The notes below the pieces were generated by a model. It was given only the letters and a program-made list of their open reading frames with translations. It was not told where the DNA came from and ran no database searches. From Virgibacillus proomii (lineage in GTDB: Bacteria; Bacillota; Bacilli; Bacillales; Amphibacillaceae), in assembly GCF_018916875.1 (NCBI RefSeq), contig NZ_JAHLNO010000004.1:434001-498000 (forward strand): a stretch of DNA of 64,000 bases, read 5' to 3'. Position 1 is the stretch's first letter; each line of letters opens with the position of its first letter. Below are positions 55,120 to 63,302 of this stretch, in pieces. The position numbers were made by a program, and so were the translations under genes.

Positions 55120-56682
55120 CTATTTAGATTTAGTTGGAACACGACACTCTTGAGGTAGTGTAGTTGACCATGGCAAGAGTTGAGCTAGTTGTTCTTTATC
55201 TGTTGTATCTATATTGGGAAGTTTTTCAAACAAATAGCTGAGATAATGGAATGGATTTAATCCGTTTTCCTTGGCTGTTTTCACCACACTGCTAAAAAGC
55301 CAAGCTTTTCTCCCTATCACAAAAGGCTTGATCGACCGTTCTGCACAGTTATTGTCTATCTCCAATCGTCCATCCTTTAAAAATCCTTCTAAACGATCCC
55401 ATTGTTTAAGACAATAGGTAACAGCTTTACCAAGTTTACTTTTGGGAAGGACAAGTGGCGTTTGTTGTTTTAGCCATGCTGAAAAAGCATCCAGCACAGG
55501 CTGACTGCGCTCTAAACGTTTTTGTAACGTTCTTGTGGGCTCAAGCTCTTTAGTTCGCGTTCGATACCAAATAGTTTATACACAAGTCTAAACCTTCTTT
55601 TGCTTTTACAGCTGTAGTGGATGAAGATTCAGGAAGCGACTGTAATGCTTCTGTGAATTTACGACGTGCGTGCGCCCAGCAACCAACCAATACTACATTC
55701 GGCACCCCATTATAGCCGGGGTAACCGTCTACTGTTAAGTAGCCTTGATACCCTCTAGAAATCGCCGCGGATGTTTGGATGCTCGGGTTTGCTGGTAATC
55801 ATGCAGAATGATTGGCACATCAGTGTGTTCAGAACGATACAACCACATATACGAATTTGAAGTGGCTTTTCTACCTGGTTCAGACAAAACCTGTATGTTT
55901 GTTTCGTCCGCATGTATGGCATCCAGTTCTAATAGGTTGGCATGCATTTCATTGTAAATGAGCTTAAGCCAAGTATGAGCACCGTATACTACCCAATTAG
56001 CTAGTGTTTGGCGTGGAATAAAGACTCCAAATCGTTCAAATTGTTTCTCTTGGCGATACAACGGCATCCCTTCGACGTATTTTTGTGCCATGGTATATGC
56101 CATAGAAGATGGAGAGGCTAAACTACCTGGAAATACAGGCTCTGGCATTTTAGCTATTTGAATAGGTGTTTTTATTTCATGTTGTTCACAATGGCGACAG
56201 CTATAGACGTGCTGTACGTGTTCAACAACTTTCACCTGTGCAGGAATAACCTTCAATTCTTTACGTACTTGGGTGCTCATTTCATGCAATCCACCAGCGC
56301 AACACGAATACACCTGTTCCTCAGCAGGTAAACGGTATTCTATCGTTTCCGTAGGCAGGTTTTCTAATTGCTGGCCACGTTGGCCTTTTTGCTTCTTGCG
56401 TTTATATGTAATCGTCTCAACAGTAGGCTCTTCATGTGTAGAATCAGAAGTGTCCTCTACCTCGTTGAAAAGAGACAGTTGGTCGGAATTTGTCTTCTCG
56501 CTAGAAGAGCCAAATTTTTGTTTTTGAAGCAATCTAAATTGTTCTTCATAACATTGTAATTTTGCTTCTAGCTCTTCCTTTTCCATTTCAAGCTTTTCGT
56601 TGAGCTCTTGATAATATTCAATTGAGTTCTTTTTCGTTTGCGCTGTTTTTTCCATAAAATAAGGATACGAAAAAGAATCCGA
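55120..56682 (-). pseudogene. IS66 transposase TnpC, frameshifted
   Basis: The N-terminal piece runs from about 56682 down to 55735: coiled-coil leader, [20 protein letters not shown], zinc-finger region CRHCEQHE, then [13 protein letters not shown] containing a catalytic Asp. Frame shifts near 55735 and again before 55497 separate it from the C-terminal piece (55120-55497), which has EIDNNCAERSIKPFVIGRKAWLF with the catalytic Glu. The intervening block GYPGYN and CWAHARRKF is readable in another frame. Full length would be about 510 residues. Confidence 0.9.
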
Positions 56683-56779
56683 CTTGCCTAGTCGAATTCC
56701 CGTATTTGTATATTTCAATTTTTTATAGAATGGTTCGCGCTGTCACTTCGCTGTGTGCCTGTTGCTGGTTCATCGATAT

Positions 56780-57067
56780 TCAATCCAACAACCAGCGAAA
56801 CTAGCGTGGGCTAATATGCATAGGAGTTGTATCTTTCTCGGATGGCCAGTGAAATGTTCCTTTTTCTAATCGCCGATAATACAACCAAAACCCGTTGACT
56901 TCCCATTGCAGTATTTTCAACTTATCAAGAATACGAAAAGGCAAGGAGAAAAAGGGTCTAAATCAAAGCATTCTGTCGCAATGGCAGCAAGGCCATCAAT
57001 GGATTTGCGCATACCGGTGCTGCCTCGAGCTAAGTACACTTGTTCAAATGGAGCACTCGTTAACATG
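56780..57067 (-). pseudogene. IS66 TnpB (Orf2), frameshifted
   Basis: The minus strand from about 57067 encodes MLTSAPFEQVYLARGSTGMR and KSIDGLAAIATECFDLDPFS, the typical start of IS66 Orf2. The frame then shifts near 56940 (FVFLI) before the expected end. Confidence 0.75.
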
Positions 57068-57398
57068 ATTGCTTCTCTAAAACATGAACAATATCCGATA
57101 ATAAGTTCATATCTGTTCCTGATCGCACTTCAATGGAGGTGGAACCAACATGAATGAATATAGGCTCCTTCTCGTGAGATGGAACAAGTTGACAATCATT
57201 CATTTGAACGGTCAGCCATTGTGTTTCTATTGATGTACTTCTGGAAGAATTGTCGTGCTCACGAAATTGTTGCACCCAATAATACATCTGATGCGTTTTA
57301 ATTCTTGCCCTCGGCACCATTCCGCTATGCTTTGTCCACTTTTCTTCCAGGCATCGTATCGCATTCTCCATTCTATTCGCTTGTCTTTTAGGGTCATT
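57060..57398 (-). pseudogene. IS66 TnpA-like, frameshifted
   Basis: The start MTLKDKRIEWRMRYDAWKKS and GQSIAEWCR are in one frame from 57398. The continuation KTHQMYYWVQQFREHD through the C-terminal beta region (IFIHVGSTSIEVRSGTD) is in another. One frameshift near 57310 joins them. Confidence 0.75.
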
Positions 57399-57477
57399 GC
57401 ATAACCTCCCAATTTGTTTTCTAAGAAGATTATCACATAGATGCCATTAGATTGTTATGTGTATTTTATTTTACGCT

Positions 57478-57538
57478 TTATAGTATAAGAAAAACTATAG
57501 CTTTCGCCATAAAGACTTGGCGATAAGCCAAGTTTTTC
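57478..57538. repeat. 62-bp structured repeat, right copy (inverted relative to 11962)
   Basis: Reverse complement of the left copy with about 90% identity. It abuts the right end of the IS66 element. Differences fall largely in the predicted loop (TTATC versus TTGTC) or are small indels, so folding is kept. Confidence 0.8.
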
Positions 57539-57546
57539 TAAAATAA

Positions 57547-57600
57547 TTTACAAAGATTTTACATAATCTCAATGATTCGTACATAGTGTTTTGCTAGAAT
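57547..57600 (+). promoter_or_regulatory. Putative PhoP box and promoter of phoU
   Basis: TTTACA (57547-57552) and TTTACA (57558-57563) are exact PhoP-type hexamers 11 bp apart, with a weak third at 57569. TAGAAT (57595-57600) is a plausible -10. The arrangement is like that seen upstream of the Na/Pi symporter. Confidence 0.5.
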
Positions 57601-57631
57601 AATGGTATGTTGGAAGATTAGGAGGGGCAAT

Positions 57632-58288
57632 ATGCAGACAAGAGGGCAATTTGACCAAGAGCTTAAAACAATTGACGATGCAATTGTTGAAGTAGCTAAC
57701 TTGACAGAAAAAGCCTTAGAAAATGCTATGGAATCACTATTTAATCAAGATATTCAATTAGCTGAACAAGTGATTGAAGCCGATAAAGATATTGATAAAA
57801 AAGAATTAGAAATAAACGATAAAATCGTATTGCTAATTGCAAAACAAAATCCAGTCGCTACTGATTTACGACGGCTAATCACTGCTTTACAGATCGTTGC
57901 TGATTTAGAAAGAATGGCTGATAATGCTAGAAATATTGCGCGTTCAACGATTCGTTTAGGAGAAAGCGAGGCGGCGTTAATTCCTAAACGACTGCATACA
58001 ATGAAGGATGCATTAATCAATATGCTTCATAAAGCTATCACGGCTTTTACGGAAGAGAATAGCAAATTAGCTAGTCAGCTAGCTGAGATGGATGATTTCG
58101 TTGATAAAGAAAATAAGCTAATTCTTAGTGAATTATTAGGAGAGACTGCAACAAATCCGGATAAGATCCAATATATTATGCAGATTTCTTTATGCTCTAG
58201 ATATTTAGAGCGTTTTGGGGATCATATTACGAATATTGGTGAGAGCATTTTATATTTGATTAAAGGCGAAAACTATAATTTGAATTAA
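57632..58288 (+). CDS. phoU: Phosphate signalling regulator PhoU (218 aa)
   Basis: Cytosolic two-bundle helical protein that links phosphate transport to PhoR/PhoP signalling. Two metal-binding repeats are visible: DLERMADNARNIARS (first half) and YLERFGDHITNIGES (second half), plus ATDLRRLI. Length is normal. ATG 57632 has AGGAGGGG directly upstream; ATG 57602 is not supported. It normally ends a pst operon, but no pst gene precedes it. It is now the first gene right of the island, with its own putative PhoP box. A strong bidirectional terminator follows. Confidence 0.96.
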   Translation: MQTRGQFDQELKTIDDAIVEVANLTEKALENAMESLFNQDIQLAEQVIEADKDIDKKELEINDKIVLLIAKQNPVATDLRRLITALQIVADLERMADNARNIARSTIRLGESEAALIPKRLHTMKDALINMLHKAITAFTEENSKLASQLAEMDDFVDKENKLILSELLGETATNPDKIQYIMQISLCSRYLERFGDHITNIGESILYLIKGENYNLN

Positions 58289-58333
58289 AAATAAGCTAAA
58301 AAGCAGCACTTTGTCTGCTTTTTAGCTTATTTT
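58287..58333. terminator. Bidirectional terminator between phoU and yqzC
   Basis: A perfect 19-bp stem, AAAATAAGCTAAAAAGCAG and its complement, with a 9-base loop. It serves convergent genes and overlaps the yqzC stop codon. Confidence 0.95.
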
Positions 58334-58902
58334 GTAATTGCTTCTGCAATTTCGTATAAGCTCATATCACTTGATACTTTAAATTTACCTAATTGTACTT
58401 TTTCACTATAATTATGTTTCTCTAAGTACTTATTAAACTCACTAGCATCATCAATAATGTCATTTTCTTCTAATAGATCGCTTATATCCGAAGAAGGCAT
58501 TCCTGATTTAATTTTTAATGTATATGTTTTATTTTTCTCTTTATCTTCCTTATCTTTTTCTTTATCCTCTCGATCATTATTCTCTCTCTTGTTGTCAGCT
58601 TCTTTTTGTTTATCTTTATTTTTCTCATCGTTCGTTTTTTCTGCTGCTTTCGCTTTTGTCGTTGGCTGTTCTTCTTTCTGAGGAGTCTGAGAATCTGTGG
58701 CCCCTTGTTCATCAACAGATAGAGCAATATATTCAGAGTCTGATAAAACGTGATAACCCTTCTCTTCAATTAGTTTCACTAGTTCTTCGTCGGATAGGTT
58801 ATCTGCAGTTTGAATATTTCCATTGGAAAAAAAATAAAAGCCTAGCATGATAACGCCGGCAGTTAATAAACCAATAGCGAAAACACGTACCGGTTGTTTC
58901 AT
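58327..58902 (-). CDS. yqzC: YqzC-like membrane protein with MltG/YceG-like C-terminus (191 aa)
   Basis: One N-terminal membrane segment (~residues 8-26), then a highly charged low-complexity Lys/Glu/Asp linker (~75-125), then a compact domain (~128-190) with KIKSGMPSSDISDLLEENDI and VQLGKFKVSSDMSLYEIAEAI. That last domain resembles the LysM-like substrate-binding part of endolytic transglycosylase MltG, but the catalytic domain is absent. B. subtilis YqzC lies in the same region beside yqzD. Possibly a peptidoglycan-associated protein. Ribosome binding site GGGAGGAGG on the minus strand. Confidence 0.78.
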   Translation of the reverse strand: MKQPVRVFAIGLLTAGVIMLGFYFFSNGNIQTADNLSDEELVKLIEEKGYHVLSDSEYIALSVDEQGATDSQTPQKEEQPTTKAKAAEKTNDEKNKDKQKEADNKRENNDREDKEKDKEDKEKNKTYTLKIKSGMPSSDISDLLEENDIIDDASEFNKYLEKHNYSEKVQLGKFKVSSDMSLYEIAEAITK

Positions 58903-58920
58903 GTTTTCCTCCTCCCTTCA

Positions 58921-59136
58921 TTATCTATTATCAATGCGATTTTCAGTAAAATCTTCTGTTAGCAACTCTTCTTCTAAGATTTTAATCTTCTTTTTGATTT
59001 GGTATGTATCTTGCATCGTTGTAATGGAAAATTGTTCTAATTGACTCTCGACTAGCTCAATTCGATCACTCATAAAAAATGATACTGCAAGTAAAACAAT
59101 TCCCACAACAATAATGGAAATAATTGCATATAACAT
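58921..59136 (-). CDS. yqzD: YqzD-like small membrane protein (71 aa)
   Basis: One hydrophobic segment (~4-22) and a C-terminal coiled-coil-like helix with heptad-type spacing ([27 protein letters not shown]). Located directly upstream of yqzC on the same strand, 18 bases away, so probably one operon. It is shorter than B. subtilis YqzD (117 aa). AAGGAGGGAACC precedes the ATG. Function unknown. Confidence 0.7.
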   Translation of the reverse strand: MLYAIISIIVVGIVLLAVSFFMSDRIELVESQLEQFSITTMQDTYQIKKKIKILEEELLTEDFTENRIDNR

Positions 59137-59729
59137 CTGGTTCCCTCCTTTTACTCATTACTAGTTATAACATAAAATACTATCGAAAAGCCATTACAAT
59201 TTTGTTATTTTTGCTGAAACAACACGAATTTTCATATTAAATCGATTGCATGATGTCATGATTTGGCAAGAGAGATCTAGAAAAGGTGGATGATGACAAC
59301 AGGTTTAAACGTAACTTTTACAAACCATTAAAAAGTTAAGTAGCAGTAGCCACATATGTTGAATTATATAAAAAAATGTACTAAAAATCAAAAATAGCAT
59401 TTACTTGTCCAGCTAAAGTGGCGATATACTTGAGTTATATAGTTTCTTATATTTGTATTTGTAAAATGCTATGGTAATTTTTTAAGAGAAGCTGAAGGTT
59501 AATTCTCCTTTTAGAAAAAGGTTCTAATTAATGATTAATAATGATTTCAGACTAAAAATCAAAGCATAGCGTTCATTCATAAATCACTATGATGTATAAG
59601 TTTTTGCTGAAAAATAATCTCAGGTTAAGCCTTGATACTTTCGGTAATATTTGATATTATGATTAAGTCTGAAATGAAATTTTCGCTACTACGTGATAAA
59701 GGAATTTGATATAGTTTGGAGGGAAGAAA
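59137..59729. other. 593-bp AT-rich intergenic region
   Basis: No gene. It presumably holds the divergent promoters of yqzD and rpmG. No Zur-type palindrome was recognised ahead of rpmG. Confidence 0.5.
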
Positions 59730-59879
59730 ATGCGCGTTAATATTACTTTAGCTTGCACTGAAACAGGAGATCGTAATTATATTACAACTAAAAATAAACG
59801 TACAAATCCTGAGCGTCTTGAGCTTATGAAATATAGTCCACGACTAAAAAAACATACTCTACATCGAGAAACAAAATAA
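59730..59879 (+). CDS. rpmG: Ribosomal protein L33, zinc-ligand-free variant (49 aa)
   Basis: A 50S subunit protein. The sequence begins [20 protein letters not shown] and ends [10 protein letters not shown], clearly L33 type 1. B. subtilis RpmGA at this locus has ACTEC and a later Cys before PR. Here only one Cys (C9) remains: the second is Thr and the later one is Ser (KYSPR). It therefore cannot form a zinc ribbon and is a C-minus form. TTGGAGGGAAG precedes the ATG, and a strong terminator follows. The locus matches the B. subtilis order yqzC-yqzD-rpmGA-yqgN. Confidence 0.95.
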   Translation: MRVNITLACTETGDRNYITTKNKRTNPERLELMKYSPRLKKHTLHRETK

Positions 59880-59888
59880 GATCTTCTT

Positions 59889-59928
59889 AATAAAACCTTT
59901 ATCAAAAAGATAAAGGTTTTATTATTAT
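59889..59928 (+). terminator. Terminator after rpmG
   Basis: A perfect 15-bp stem (AATAAAACCTTTATC and its complement) with an A5 loop. Confidence 0.92.
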
Positions 59929-59945
59929 CATAGTCTTCATTATGG

Positions 59946-60175
59946 ATAACTTTTTGGAAAATAACATCATCTAGCTTAAGTGCTCAATCTGTAGCAAATT
60001 TCCCTCTTTTTTCTACGACAACTCAACATGGGCTTGAATCTAAAGGAAGGTCGACTAAAGGTGGGCTTGAGCTCAGGCGTCGACATCCCCCTGTTTTAGA
60101 GGCATGTTTTCTTGATCTCGGTTAGAAACTCTCCAGTTTGTACACGTTAAACAAGCACCTGAGCTTTTGTTCTTG
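59946..60175. repeat. Dispersed repeat family B, copy 4
   Basis: Shares TAACTTTTT, ATCATCTAGCTTAA, GACAACTCAACATGGGC, AATCTAAAGGAAGGTCGAC, AAAGGTGGGCTTG, CTCAGGCGTCG, the CCTCT/AGAGG-like hairpin, GGCATGTTTTCTTGATC and CTCTCCAGTTTGT with the copies at 1985 and 9050. It is the only B copy right of the island. Confidence 0.8.
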
Positions 60176-60370
60176 CATAAAATTATGTTAAAGTTATATA
60201 TAGAAAAGTGATAAGTGTAATACTGTTAAAAAATGGATAAGAATAAGGTTCATATTTGGTTTGTTTTTGCACTCTATAAGCATCTAACCATATAGATTCT
60301 GCTGCTTGAAATAACATTATACGCCAATTATAGATAACTTCAACCATATGGAAGGGAGGAAGCTAGCTTA

Positions 60371-60925
60371 GTGACGAAGGAGAAATTACGCTCAACTGGA
60401 ATTGCTAAGTTAAAAAAATTCAGTGAGGAAGAGAAAAAGGGAACGGAGAAACAGTTACATGCTCATCTCCTTACTTCTCACTTGTGGAAACAAGCAAAAA
60501 CTGTTGGCATAACCATATCACAAGGTTTTGAATGGGATACAATGAAAATTATTGAAACAGGCTGGGAGCAAGGGAAAACAGTTTGTGTGCCAAAATGTTT
60601 TCCAGCTACAAAAGGAATGGATTTTTTTCAAATCGATACATATGAGCAATTAGAAGTTGTTTACTACAATTTGCTTGAACCGAAACCGAGTATGACCAAG
60701 CATATCCTACCAGAGCGAATAGATTTGTTATTAGTTCCTGGTATTATCTTTGATCGACAAGGATACAGGATTGGCTTTGGTGGTGGATATTATGACCGTT
60801 TTTTAGTAAAGTATAAAAATAAAACGGCATCGATTCTACATAGTTCTCAACTCATTGATACCATCCCAAAGGATCCTTTTGACTTACCTGTTGACTATTT
60901 AATTACGGAGCATGGATGGATATAA
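60371..60925 (+). CDS. yqgN: 5-formyltetrahydrofolate cyclo-ligase (184 aa)
   Basis: It converts 5-formyl-THF to 5,10-methenyl-THF using ATP, keeping the folate pool active. Signature motifs: the LLVPGIIFDRQGYRIGFGGG region with YYDRFL (ATP-binding Gly-rich loop), and an N-terminal K-R/K-containing helix. The start is GTG 60371, preceded by GGGAGGAAG. Length is normal, and the location matches B. subtilis yqgN. Confidence 0.95.
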   Translation: MTKEKLRSTGIAKLKKFSEEEKKGTEKQLHAHLLTSHLWKQAKTVGITISQGFEWDTMKIIETGWEQGKTVCVPKCFPATKGMDFFQIDTYEQLEVVYYNLLEPKPSMTKHILPERIDLLLVPGIIFDRQGYRIGFGGGYYDRFLVKYKNKTASILHSSQLIDTIPKDPFDLPVDYLITEHGWI

Positions 60926-61009
60926 AAGGAAGGTTTTTAAGTTTTACAATAATTTTATCCCGCATGTAACTGGTAGTAAGACCTCTACCAATGCTACGAG
61001 GTGAAATCT

Positions 61010-61140
61010 AGAAGGATAAGTGGAGGAACCAACTGAAGTCAAATGCTCGATTCTGTCCAGAGGTTTTTAGGTCATACCCTTGTGGTACTAATAATCAGTG
61101 GGGGATAAAAGAAAACCCCACTGACCGAATTCACTTTATA
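61010..61140. repeat. Dispersed repeat family C, copy 2 (inverted)
   Basis: TTTAGGTCATACCCTTGTGGTACTAA (about 61067-61092) is the reverse complement of a block at about 12173-12198, with flanking similarity (GAATCG). ACCCCACTGACCGAATTCACTTTA at its right resembles the family A trailer. Confidence 0.55.
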
Positions 61141-61208
61141 ATAAATGTATAAAACTTCATGCTTCTGCCATAACTAAGAACACAACTTAGAAAAAAGAGG
61201 TGTTCCTA

Positions 61209-61388
61209 TTGCGTATTATAGTTTTAATTGCTGGTATACTAACTACTGCAGCTTTATTATTTAAATGGCGCTATCGAGTAATGAATAATCTTTTGGCGAT
61301 CGGTTTTTTGCGTAAATTAGCTGTCCTGCTATCAATGAATATGCCGACAGTACGCAGTAAATTAATCCCTTGGATGTTTAAATCATGA
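61209..61388 (+). CDS. Small membrane protein, YqgO-like (59 aa)
   Basis: One N-terminal hydrophobic segment (~1-16) and a basic, amphipathic remainder with FKWRYRVMNNLL and LSMNMPTVRSKLIPW. It sits between yqgN and gluP, like the small gene yqgO of B. subtilis. TTG 61209 is chosen because AAAGAGGTG lies 7 bases upstream; a GTG at 61200 overlaps that site. Function unknown. Confidence 0.6.
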   Translation: MRIIVLIAGILTTAALLFKWRYRVMNNLLAIGFLRKLAVLLSMNMPTVRSKLIPWMFKS

Positions 61389-61560
61389 TAAATGGTGAAG
61401 AATTTACATGCCAAACAGATACATGAATATCATCCACTGGAAAAAAGAAGTTGTGGAAAACAACTTCTTTTATCATATATAGCACTTATACTATATATAA
61501 AGAGAAAAAGCTTAACAATATTCAGATTAACGAAGGTAGAACTTAAGGGGAGATGTGGTA

Positions 61561-63111
61561 ATGTATTTGGATGAACAATATAAATTGTACAAACTGGCAG
61601 TTCAATTTGTTTCCGCTGACAATTATGATGTACTATATGTAAATGATCAAGGCAATGAAATATGGTTAGAAAAGAAGCAAGGAAAAACTTCAAATGTTGT
61701 ACGATTGATTAACCAGGGATTTGATTGGACAAATCATTTAAAAAAAGATATCGCTGTTGTTTTTCAGAAAGTGAAATCAATGAAGCGTCTGTTACGTGGA
61801 AGAATTATTGAAATACATAATATTTATATTTCTGAACATGCTCCGGTTGATGATTGGGAACTTTTAAAAAAACCAATGAAGTTAAATACGAAGCAATCTA
61901 TTTCAATGCAGCTTTATTACTTATCTAATTCTCATTATGAAGAAGAAAAACAAAGACTTGCAAGTGAAGTCGGTGTTTCCATCATAGATACAGATATTTC
62001 ATTGGATATAGAGGAAAAAGAAAGGAAGTTAGTCTCCTATAAACAGTATTTAACTCAACATGTGTTTGATCGTCAACAACAAACCAAGGCTGTTTTTTCC
62101 TTTGGTAAGCCAAGACTTACATATATTATCTTGCTTTTATGTATCGGTATGTTTTTACTTCTTGAGTTGAACGGTGGAAGTAAAAATACGGAAACATTAA
62201 TCAAATTTGGCGCTAAGTTCAATCCTGCAATTATTGAAGATGGTGAATGGTGGCGGATAATTAGCTCCATGTTTTTACACATTGGATTACTCCATTTGGC
62301 AATGAATATGATTGCCGTTTATTATTTGGGATCATTAGTTGAAAGAATCTATGGATCCATACGGTTTCTGATCATTTATTTTCTAGCAGGGATTGGCGGA
62401 GGATTAGCTAGTTTTGCTTTTTCTGTAAACATAGCTGCCGGAGCATCTGGCGCATTGTTTGGACTGTTTGGTGCATTATTATTTTTCGGTCTTTATCATC
62501 GTACAATATTTTTCCAAACCATTGGCACCAATGTGCTCCTGTTAATAGGCATTAACATCGTTTTTGGGTTCTCTGTTCCGCAAATTGATAATAGTGCACA
62601 TTTAGGTGGTCTTATCGCTGGTTTTATCGCATCATCAATTGTCCATTTGCCGAAACATAGAGATTTACTAAAACAATTAAGTGCACTTGCCATTTTCATT
62701 GCGCTTCTATTTGGTATTGTTCAATATGGGTTAGTTAATAATCAGAATAGTCAACTCTATCATGCCATGCAATTAGAAAGACTGGTAAAGGAAGGAAATT
62801 ATGATAAGGCGATCGAGCAAGCTAATCAAGCATTACGCAGTGAAGGGGACTTAAAAGCGGCTATCTTATTTCAGCGGTCTTATGCGTATATTGAATTAAA
62901 TCGGCCTGATCAAGCAATCAAAGATCTAGAGGAAAGCATTGAACTGGATAATAGCGTTCCAGAGGCACATTATAATCTTGCTTTCTTATATTTTCGTAAT
63001 GGGGAGATGAATAAGGCGGATGCTGCTATCAAAAAAGCATATCAATTGGACCCGAATAACCCGAAAATTACTGAGCTATATGAGAAAATCACTGGAAAAA
63101 CAGCAAAATAA
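61561..63111 (+). CDS. gluP: Rhomboid intramembrane serine protease with TPR tail, GluP/YqgP (516 aa)
   Basis: It cleaves transmembrane proteins within the membrane. The N-terminal ~170 residues are cytosolic. Six to seven membrane helices lie in ~175-390 and hold the catalytic Ser in GASGALFGLFG and the catalytic His in NSAHLGGLIAGF, plus the L1-loop motif EDGEWWRIISSMFLHIGLLHLAMN. Two to three TPR repeats fill ~400-510 (KAIEQANQALRSEGD, AIKDLEESIELDNSVPEAHY). Architecture and length match B. subtilis GluP (507 aa). ATG 61561 follows GGGGAG. Confidence 0.96.
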   Translation: MYLDEQYKLYKLAVQFVSADNYDVLYVNDQGNEIWLEKKQGKTSNVVRLINQGFDWTNHLKKDIAVVFQKVKSMKRLLRGRIIEIHNIYISEHAPVDDWELLKKPMKLNTKQSISMQLYYLSNSHYEEEKQRLASEVGVSIIDTDISLDIEEKERKLVSYKQYLTQHVFDRQQQTKAVFSFGKPRLTYIILLLCIGMFLLLELNGGSKNTETLIKFGAKFNPAIIEDGEWWRIISSMFLHIGLLHLAMNMIAVYYLGSLVERIYGSIRFLIIYFLAGIGGGLASFAFSVNIAAGASGALFGLFGALLFFGLYHRTIFFQTIGTNVLLLIGINIVFGFSVPQIDNSAHLGGLIAGFIASSIVHLPKHRDLLKQLSALAIFIALLFGIVQYGLVNNQNSQLYHAMQLERLVKEGNYDKAIEQANQALRSEGDLKAAILFQRSYAYIELNRPDQAIKDLEESIELDNSVPEAHYNLAFLYFRNGEMNKADAAIKKAYQLDPNNPKITELYEKITGKTAK

Positions 63112-63180
63112 CCAAGGAAGTTTACATCTGGTTTTTATTAATCGGACAGTGGAAAGATCAAAGAATATTAGTTATAAGAA

Positions 63181-63248
63181 ACATACTAAGAATTAGTGGG
63201 TAGAGTCATCCGTCGATGACTCTACCCATTAATCTTAGTATGTTTTTG
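63181..63248. terminator. Long bidirectional terminator
   Basis: An inverted repeat of about 29-30 bp per arm (ACATACTAAGAATTAGTGGG... and its near-complement) with inner stem GGGTAGAGTCATC/GATGACTCTACCC around CGTC, ending in TTTTTG. It lies between convergent genes. Confidence 0.9.
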
Positions 63249-63302
63249 AAATAGTTTACATAATAATTATATGGTAAACAATATTTTTAAAAAATATTTT
63301 TG

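Larger units (their letters stand above)
55068..57480 (-). mobile_element. IS66-family insertion sequence (inactive) with terminal inverted repeats
   Basis: Left end GTAAGCGTAAAATAGCCCACAC begins at 55068. The right end, read on the minus strand from 57480, is TAAAGCGTAAAATAAAATACAC. The shared core AGCGTAAAATA followed by ACAC forms the inverted repeat, and GTAAGCG is the usual IS66 terminus. All three expected genes (tnpA, tnpB, tnpC) are present in the usual order on the minus strand, and each carries a frameshift. Confidence 0.85.

Noticed and set aside
58457-58850. Plus-strand frames opposite yqzC, rich in Ser/Phe/Leu
   Set aside because: They are shadows of the Lys/Glu-rich linker of the minus-strand gene.
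61430-61693. Minus-strand 87-residue frame and plus-strand 61392-61574 frame
   Set aside because: No ribosome binding site or family features; they overlap the small YqgO-like gene/gluP junction.
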